Below are positions 56,265 to 64,000 of a DNA stretch of 64,000 nt, piece by piece; the first letter of the stretch is position 1; each line of letters starts with the position of its first letter. The position numbers and the translations under genes were made by a program. Where the stretch lies: assembly GCA_036785325.1 (NCBI GenBank), contig JAXIVH010000005.1:7267873-7331872 (forward strand), in the 5' to 3' direction. Under the pieces are notes generated by a model. The model was not told the origin of the DNA, searched no databases, and saw only the letters and a list, made by a program, of their open reading frames with translations. This DNA is from Urophycis tenuis. Taxonomy: Eukaryota; Chordata; Actinopteri; Gadiformes; Phycidae.

Positions 56265-59200
56265 TTATTGCTCAGTTGTTGGCAAAGGCTGATACTGAAC
56301 AGCAGCCCTCTTGGATCTGTGAATCATCACTCCACAGATCATGCCAATCGCTGCTAGAAGGCATCCAGCGATGAAGGCCAGGTTGAGATTCACGCCGGTA
56401 ACTAGAGTAAACAAACAACAGTTGCATTAACAGATATTTCACCATATCTACTTGTTTCAAAAGCAATATTGTTGTTTGCAATGCATTGCCACAAATTAAA
56501 AGACTCAGAAGATTCAACATTACCTCCCCTCCCGCTTTGTGATGTGCTTCGCAAACGCAAAGGACCCTGGGAAATGGAGTGCGCTCCTGTTTCAATAACA
56601 GCCGCTCTCTTGCGCCGAGCAAATGGGGAGGCTGTTGATGTGACACATCCTTTGGAGCACCTGGTTCCGTAGTTCCCAGCCTCACAGAGAATGAGTGAAC
56701 AGGTGATGTACACCTGAACCATAATGAGATATACTGTCAGTACATGGATACACTTAAGCTGTTCCTCTGAAGTTATTTACTTGTTGAATAACAAGAAAAA
56801 CAAATCCTTACCTGGTTATGTAGTCCTATGAATTTGAAGGCATCGATTGAAAACCGAAACTGTTTGTCATGACTTGGGTAGATGACAACAGTGGGGTCCA
56901 CTGTACACCTAGTTTAAATACATAAACAAAACAGATTACAAATAATATATTCATAGTGCAATTTACATGGCTTACATCAAGAATATCTCAAGTTATTTAT
57001 TTATTTTATTTGATGTGTTTAGCTGAACAAACAAAAAAATGTAATGAAGACGTGGAGGTAGTTAGGTCGGAAGGTAGTTTTTTAGATGTTTTTTAGCTCA
57101 TCAAACAATGAAAAAGAATGTAAGGAAGACAAATAGGTAGGAAGGTAGTTTACCCGTTCTCTATGATGGAGTAGGTTTTCTTGTAATTAGGGTTATCGTA
57201 AGGGGAAGCTCTGCAGGACTCCACAAACAGCTCAGTGTTGTTGACTGAAGACGTGGCCTCTATCTGCATGTAAATCTTCTCTCCGACTTCATACTCCAGT
57301 GGGTAATAGTGCGGATTGATCATTGCGCCAAAGAGGTTGTCTGGGTAGAACTCAAAGTTATAGGTGAATGTCCCAAAGCCCCTCTCCATAATCGTCCGGT
57401 TGTCTCTGTGGACTGCGAACCCCAGGGTTACATTTCCATGCTTCGGGTACTGGCAGTAAAACTGAACTTCCAGCAGATGTTTCCTGGTTACGATGTCTTT
57501 GACATCTTCAAAGGTGGTGATCTCGTTTGAGAAAATAAGGTTGTTGTCATCCTCCTGCAGATCAAGAACATTGGTTAAAACTTGAGACAATGAAATTAAC
57601 AAAATCAGCAGCTATACATATCCATTTGCAACATACTATAACATTTATTATATAATCTTAGTGAATTACCCCAATCGTAGTACCACACGCATTGAGAGGG
57701 ACAAATCCAATGACATGAGTGCTATTGGAGTGTAGCCTGCAGGCTGTGTTGTCGCCTTCATTCAGACGCAGGTGAGCTTCATCGAGTCCCTTGAATGCGG
57801 CTTTTTCCAACTCTACTGTCATTGAGGTTTCATTGCAGATCACGTGGGCTATAGCTGTTGTAGAGATTTGAAGTGAATTATTCCTTGATTATGTAAAAAC
57901 CTGCATAACACTGCATAACAATGTACAACATTTAAATGTACAACATTTAAAACATTTATGTATGTCAGTGCTCACCATGTTCAACATGCAGCCAAACACA
58001 TCGCATTTCAGACTGATACTGCTGATATCTGAAAATTATTTTAAGAATTAGTCACTATGATTGTATTCTTAATATGGGCACTGTAAAGAGATATTCTCGT
58101 TCCTTACTAATATAGTCAAGTAATTGTGTTGTATGCTTGGAGACTCCAAATAAAGAAACCTACGAAAAAGCCGCTTCAGCAACGAAGCAAATTGGAACCT
58201 GCTCTCCAAATTGCTCTACAGTGGGGGTCCATCTGATGTAAAACTCTCCCGCTGCAATCCTGTGCTTGGTGGTGTTCAGGGGTCCAGTGAAGATGATATC
58301 CCCTACTCTGTATTCAATGACAATAAAAAAAATCAATTACTATTGAGATGATCAAGTTGTGGGTGATATTTTTTCAGTTGTTCAGCTGAATGAAATGTAA
58401 CATTGTGTCAGCAGACAAGTGTACTTACGTTGAATAATGAGCTTTTGCTTTGATCCTCATTTCAAATATTTCGTTGACTTGAGCTTTGAGTATTTCTCCG
58501 TGATCTGGTGTTGGGTAAACAAACCGAGGCAAGTACTCTCCTTCGGCACAGGATGGAGCAGCACTATCCACTGCAGTTAAAGTAGAAATGGTTTAGCTTC
58601 CAAAAGCGTACAATATGTTGTAGAGCGAAAGAGCAAGCGTATCTACACATAGGCATTAAATCATGATAAATCAGGACCAAGTGTAAAAGTATGCAGTTAT
58701 ACATTAGCATACAAAGGACAACACATTGCATTATGTCATCGATCAGTCATGAAATGACAACCAAATATGTTGCAGATGTGCAAACTCGCGTCCTTACCAA
58801 GAACAGAGAATTGCAGAGGAATCCGGCTGAGGGGAGTAGGAAGCGGTCCACTGGAAGTATACTGTCTTGTGGGTGCAGTTGTACTGGTAGTGTAGGGGGT
58901 AGTGGTGGTGGTGGGCACGGGAGTGGTGGTGGTGGGCACCGGGATGGTGGTGGTGGGCACCGGAGTGGTGGTGGTGGGCACCGGGGTGGTGGTGGTGGTG
59001 GGGGTGGTGGTGGTGGTGGGGCTTGTAGTGGTGGGCACTGGAGTGGTGAAGAGCATTGTATAGGGGGTATGTGAATACCGCTTGTATCTGTGTGCAGGCA
59101 GGGGAAGCCTTGTAGTTTGTGTTCCGTTTGTGGAGATCAAGGAGATGGTGTGTCTTGGAAAGTCTTCCACCACCAACTCAAACCCATATGTCCCTAGGTG

Positions 59201-61974
59201 TGATGTGTAGTTATAGTGTAGGACACACTTTCTCTGCCAATATGAATATGAAGAAGTAAGAGTGTGTGTGTGTGTGTGTGTGGTGTGGGGGGGGGGGGGG
59301 GGTCAAGAACAAATGCAGGTCAGTTAAAGGTACACTTTCCAAGATTTGATTCCTCATTGACTCACTTTGTCTTAAGTTTTTAGTTAACCTAGATCCCTGT
59401 GGCCTTACAGTAAGTGTCTACGACAGAATGTGTTGAAGAGCACACATTTTAAATTCAAATTAAAACATTACACGTTTTGTTGCTTTAACATGACGATGAC
59501 TTAGACGTGTTCATACTAACCTCATCCAGGTCGAAACCACTGGGTTGATTGCATGTAGCGCATTCTCTGTTATGGATGACTCCATATCTGCAAATAACTT
59601 GATCACCATCAGGGTCAACTGTCATCAGAGAGTAGGATCTTGGGCAGTTTGAAGGAACTCTACCATTAAGTACACAGAAATGACAATTAACAGCAATTAA
59701 CAACAATTAATTCATCAGAAAAATTAACAATCAGAAAGGTATACTGTAAGTGTGGATGGGTTGATAGCTAAAAAGGTGACAAAAAAAACAAATTACATTT
59801 GTTGAAATTATAATAAAAAATGACTTATTTGTGATGTGTTTATTGTAATATGTTACTAATTTTTGTTTTTGTTTTAACTTTTTTATTTCTATATTATTTC
59901 TTATATTATTTATGATCTCTTACAAGCTTATTTGCATCACTTTGGCTTTAGACGTGTGAAATGCCCCATAGCTCATATAATGGTAAAGACTTACCTCAGG
60001 AAGGGCATAATGACATTATTTGGAGAGCCATTTGCCTGCCAGTTATCAGATCTTTCCCTCAAGTCTATATGCGTGAATAGTCTCCAGGACCCCAGGTTAT
60101 TCACATTGTAAATCCAACAGCAGCTAGCTTTCCTAGTATATAGAAACAACATTGCAGCTAAATGGCATAACTCTTGAGCCACTAATGAAGGTAAACATTT
60201 TTTTTAAATAAATAATATAATAGACAATAAAATATTAGAAGCAAAAATAAATATTGTTGTTGTGAAAGAGAAAAATCACCTCAGTTCAAAAGGATTGTCA
60301 TTGGGGAGGTACTGTGACAGCACTATTTCCGTTTCACACCAAGCATTTGTATTTGGGGCTGAATTAGTGCTTGAGTCGATAACGCCTTCGCGTATTCCCA
60401 CTTGGGTGCCACAGTTGCCAGTCCAACACCTCCAATCAAAATAATGATAGCAGCTTCGGTACGTTTGCCTGAAATGTAGATCCACCTGTGGAGAACACCA
60501 AATGAATTGTGTGAACACATTAAACCATGTTACAGTAAGGCTATTGTAGGCAATTTATTTTTGAAGCATTTCTTGTCACATTTGTTGATATTCTCTATAA
60601 ATCACAGCAATCACAGCAATCAGTAAATCCAATGCTCAGTTCAACATTTATGTCTGATTTGTTAGTATGTTGTTAATAACCAATTACTGTATATAATTTG
60701 TATATAACCATTTTTATATAGCAGCATAGGATTTGGGGTTAGGATTAGGGGGTTTATGCTTTAGTTAACATGCACGCCATTACCTTAGTTAACATGAACA
60801 CCATTAGTAAATTATTGGTTGGATTACTAGTTAACTGTTAATTCTAGGGATGCACCGAATCCAGATTTTTAGGGTTCTGCCGAATACCGAATCCACTGGT
60901 TAAGATTCTGCCGAATCCGAACCCGAATACCGAATCCTACTCCATTAACACTAAACACATTAATGAAGTAAACAACGTCAACATCAGTGTATTTTTCGTT
61001 TGATTGAATTTTCACTGGGAAAAAATAGGCAACTTTCTGCAAAGTAAAGTGTTTTTCTTAAAAAAACAACAAATAAAACAAACAGAATATGTTTGGTGAC
61101 TTAACTGAAATGAATGTTATTGAACATTTAATCCATCAACATGGATAATAGGCTGTTTTTTTTTTTCGTTTAGATCATAAGCAATGATGAGAAGTTTTCC
61201 TTCGTGCACAACTCGTATTCTTTCGGATGTTTCATAAGCAAATGCTTTAACAGCGGGAATGTTGTGTATTGTTTAGGTTCCTTGCCACCACGAGACAAAT
61301 CGGCATTGTAAATTGAACATGTAGCTCGACTTGAATCGCCTTCTTTAATCTGAAAGAACTGCCAAACTACACTTTTTCTGTTCACTACTTGCATTTTCGT
61401 TTTCTCGCGGCTATAGCCACTGCATTCCAATGCGCTACTTTTTTGTAAACAGATAATTACGTCGACCAGCGCGCAGTGAAAGCGTAGGATTCGGGTTTGG
61501 TGGAAAAAAAATGCCAAGGTTCGGCAGAACCCGAACCCCTCAAAAAAGCCCAATATTCGGCCGAATCCGAACCCGAATACTGGATTCGGTGCAACCCTAG
61601 TTAATTCACAGTTGTTTAATGCATATAACTTCCTCTACTAATGTTAACTAATTCTGAAATAATGGAACCTTATTGCCATGTATTACCATATTTATAAATA
61701 CATTATCAGGTACTCATTCATAAATGTTTTGCAAGAGCTAATCTTACATTATAATTTAACCAAGGGGTTGATTTTATACACACATAATGCATTACATCCT
61801 ATTGTGTAATTATATTGCTTGAAATATATATGTTGTTTGAATTCTTACCTGAATTGACCCATCCAGTTTTCTTTCTTTGGGAACAACTTTGCAAGTGCCC
61901 GCAGTAAAATGTGTTGCAGATGCAAGTGAGACCACTAGGAGCAACTGGATTGAGAAAATCAAGAAGGAAGCCAT
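56265..61974 (-). CDS. Mucin-like ZP-domain membrane glycoprotein, copy 2 (12 exons, 789 aa)
   Basis: Exons 5'->3': 61849-61974, 60280-60485, 59995-60132, 59521-59659, 58798-59233, 58429-58570, 58164-58307, 57670-57883, 57154-57554, 56812-56908, 56524-56713, 56265-56401. All sites and phases are as in copy 1, so the gene looks intact. The ZP core and C-terminus (last four exons) are identical in amino acids to copy 1. Differences concentrate upstream: signal exon Ser->Thr and Ile->Val, four changes in exon 2 (GRREGV->GIREGV, PYTN->PNTN, VQSLY->VLSQY), a few in later exons, and a mucin stalk 105 residues shorter without WWWWYHH. A hAT element fills its first intron. Both copies may be expressed with different stalk length. 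Confidence 0.88.
60845..61599 (-). mobile_element. hAT transposon (non-autonomous) in intron 1 of ZP copy 2
   Basis: The termini TAGGGATGCACCGAATCCAG and (inverted) TAGGGTTGCACCGAATCCAG match at all but one base. GTTAATTC flanks both sides (60837-60844 and 61600-61607), a perfect 8-bp duplication, and copy 1 has the empty site with a single GTTAATTC. CCGAAT-type motifs repeat near both ends. Length 755 bp, so most of the transposase is missing. Confidence 0.92.
61170..61394 (-). pseudogene. Truncated hAT transposase: BED zinc-finger remnant
   Basis: About 74 codons (MQVVNRKSVVWQFFQIKEG...) with the BED pattern W-FF...ATCSI-NADLS...LLKHLLMKHPKEY. The second zinc cysteine expected in CSIC is Tyr here. 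The frame stops soon after, with no catalytic domain, so only a DNA-binding relic could be made. Confidence 0.72.
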
Positions 61975-62030
61975 GGTGCTGGAATCTTAACTCTCTAAAC
62001 CCTGCAGATTAGCACTAATGTATCAACGTC

Positions 62031-62036
62031 TTTATA
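62031..62036 (-). promoter_or_regulatory. TATA box of ZP copy 2
   Basis: Same TATAAAG as in copy 1, 57 bp before the ATG at 61974. The flanking 450 bp are almost identical to copy 1. Confidence 0.65.
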
Positions 62037-62463
62037 CCTTCAGCATTAGTCAATTCCCCACCCACAACATACCATAAGGAAACAAGGCTGGTGCCAAGTC
62101 CATCAGTACATCAGTATATCTTGAATCTTAATAACTGGTTTTTCTGGTGTTATTAAGGAAGTTATTTCAATAAGACATCAGAGGATGCATTGTTACAGGA
62201 AGTCAGGGGCATTTCTGAAAAGCGTGTCCAGCATGCAATCTGGCTCGTGGTGCTTTTTGATATTGACTGTGATTATCCTTTGTGAGCTATCCTTTTATCG
62301 GAAAGAAGGCATTTGTGAATTCCCCACATTCCCCGAGTGTAATTACATGTTAATTGTATCAAGCATTAAAACGTCACTAACACTAGCAAGTGTTGTCAGC
62401 TCAGTATGATTGTAGGAATTGAAATGGCATGAGCACGTGGAGGAACACATGTAGCGAGCATTT

Positions 62464-64000
62464 CGTAATGCATGAATTTCAATAACTTTGGCATGAATTA
62501 CAAACAAGGGATTGCCTGTGTCTTTTTTGTGGAAACAAATGAAGGTGGCATGGAAGACACAGACCATCCCAAAAGCTTGGCAGAGAGCGGGAGAAGTGGT
62601 AATCCCCAAGGAGAAGGATGCCTCAAACATCGACCAATTCCGACAGATCAATCTGTTGAATGTCGAAGGGAAGGTCTCCTTTAGCATTGTTGCTCAAAGG
62701 ATGACAACCTACCTGAAACAAAACAACTTGATTAACACATCGGTCCAGAAAGCGGGCATACCCGGTTTCTCAGGATGCTTAGAAAACCCCAGCATGATAT
62801 GGCACCAACTCCAATCCGCCAAAAGGGAAGGGGGAGACCTGCACGTCTTATTCCTGGACCAAGCCAATGCTTTTGGATCTGTCCCTCATTCCCTCATCTG
62901 GACAGCCTTCAACTTCTTCCACATCCCAAATAACATCACAAACCTTGTCAAAAACTACTTCCAAGACCTGCAATTCTGTGTCAAAACAACAGAAAACACA
63001 ACATCATGGCAGTCCTGGAAATAGGAATAATGGCAGGATGTACCATCTCCCCACTAGCCTTTAGCATGGCAATGGAAGTGATCATCCGAGCGTCCAAGTG
63101 GGTTGTAGGAGGTGAACGTCTGCAGTGTGGAAAGCGTCTACCTCCCATTCGCGCCTACGTGGATGACATGACCACCTTAACATCCACCATTGCATGCACG
63201 AAACGGCTATTAGAGAAGCTTCATAAGAACATCACATGGGCAAGGATGAAGCTGAAACCCAGCAAATTCAGGAGCATATCCATCATTCGAGGAAAAGTTG
63301 TGGACCAGAGGTTCTACATCAACGACATACCCATTTCTTTGGTGTCAGAGCTACCTGATAAGAGCCTAGGGCGCTGGTACAACGAGAACCTCAAAGACTC
63401 AGACCAGAGCGATCAGCTGAGGGAAGAAACCATCAAAGGCCTTGCCAGCATCGACAAGACCTTGCTTCCTGCCAAGTTGAAGCTGTGGTGTCTGCAGTTT
63501 GGATTGCTCCCCCGCCTGATGTGGCCTTTAACAGTTTATGAGATCCCCATGACTAAAGTCGAGAAGCTGGAGAGGACAGTGTTGCATAGTAAAAACCTAC
63601 CGTTCAACCCTCCGGGGTGGACCCGATGGAAGTGGATCACCAAAAACCAGTCTGACCAAATGATGGAGGGTTCTTGTTGAGTTTATCTAAGGGTCATCGT
63701 CATTACAGGTTATTTCAGTCGATTGGAGTACTTTAACGAGCTCGGGTTCGCCCTGCGCGTCGTCTCTATGAGAGTCTGCCTAGGAAGAGCCCCGTACATA
63801 GTTTGCCAGTCATATTTATAAAAAGTCCCTGCCTCAAGGGCGGGGGGCTCACACGTATTACTGATATTGCAACAAGGCTCCATTCATGGTGTGATATTGT
63901 GCCAGGCTACGTGCCTCGGTTTGTCTGGGTGCACCACCTGCTTGGCCTTGGTTCCTTTCAAGGCCGGGTTGGGTGTAATTTCGACGGTGGCTTCTTCTTT
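62464..64000 (+). mobile_element. Decayed LINE with reverse transcriptase, copy 2
   Basis: Same element as at 51025-54562 but without the L2-like insertion and with fewer lesions. One frame runs 62512-63024 through FLDQANAFGSVPHSL (LDLANAF in copy 1); a one-base difference at about 63010-63020 moves the frame to 63006-63680, which covers PPIRAYVDDMTTL to KNQSDQMMEGSC. RT core residues remain, but the frameshift and missing 5' end make it inactive. The endonuclease part lies beyond the window. Confidence 0.78.

Larger units (their letters stand above)
55076..64000. repeat. Segmental tandem duplication, copy 2 (truncated by window end)
   Basis: Homologous to 43925 to about 53185. The offset is 10,934 at the 3' end of the ZP gene and 11,438 at its start, explained by the shorter mucin exon, a 60-70 bp insert near 59862-59925, and the hAT element. 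The window ends inside the LINE. Confidence 0.9.

Overview
The window is nuclear DNA of a ray-finned (teleost) fish. The genes are intron-rich with GT-AG borders. Microsatellites of (CA)n, (GA)n, poly-G and CCT type are dense, there is a 200-base assembly gap at 11929-12128, and the dispersed repeats are fish-typical (a tRNA-derived SINE, L2-like LINE tails, Tc1, piggyBac-like and hAT elements).

Layout. (1) 633-9572 is an apparently complete CACTA/EnSpm-type DNA transposon of about 8.9 kb. It has 15-bp perfect terminal inverted repeats and two intact genes: a C2H2 zinc-finger transposase in one open exon (2902-5583) and a four-exon PB1-domain protein (5714-8548). Splice signals suggest one pre-mRNA could yield both by skipping the transposase exon. 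Its introns hold a Tc1 fragment and a TTAA-flanked piggyBac-like MITE. (2) 9573-12917 is low-complexity DNA and probable 3' flank with the gap. (3) 12918-41319, minus strand, is a liprin-alpha gene, best matched to ppfia1. I resolved 27 coding exons (about 1,223 codons). The reading phase agrees at every junction, and the N-terminal coiled coils and three SAM domains are all present. The last exon carries three one-base C insertions that cancel in frame. A 129-bp open, phase-0 segment at 23713-23841 is a candidate undescribed cassette exon. (4) 43925-64000 is a tandem segmental duplication of about 11 kb (the second copy runs off the window). Each copy has a minus-strand, 12-exon, single-pass membrane zona-pellucida-domain gene with a Thr/Pro mucin-like exon, and next to it, on the plus strand, a decayed LINE with reverse transcriptase, a CCHC knuckle and a restriction-like endonuclease. 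Copy 1 alone has an L2-like insertion in the LINE and an expanded mucin repeat. Copy 2 alone has a hAT insertion with a perfect 8-bp target duplication.

How the genes relate. Liprin-alpha is a cytosolic scaffold of presynaptic active zones and focal adhesions. The ZP genes encode secreted or membrane polymerising glycoproteins. No functional link between them is implied. The transposon ORFs serve the transposon. The most unusual content is the two-gene CACTA element, the in-frame hairpin-forming Trp/Thr repeat in ZP copy 1, the candidate liprin exon, and the recurring poly-C tracts at liprin splice acceptors.
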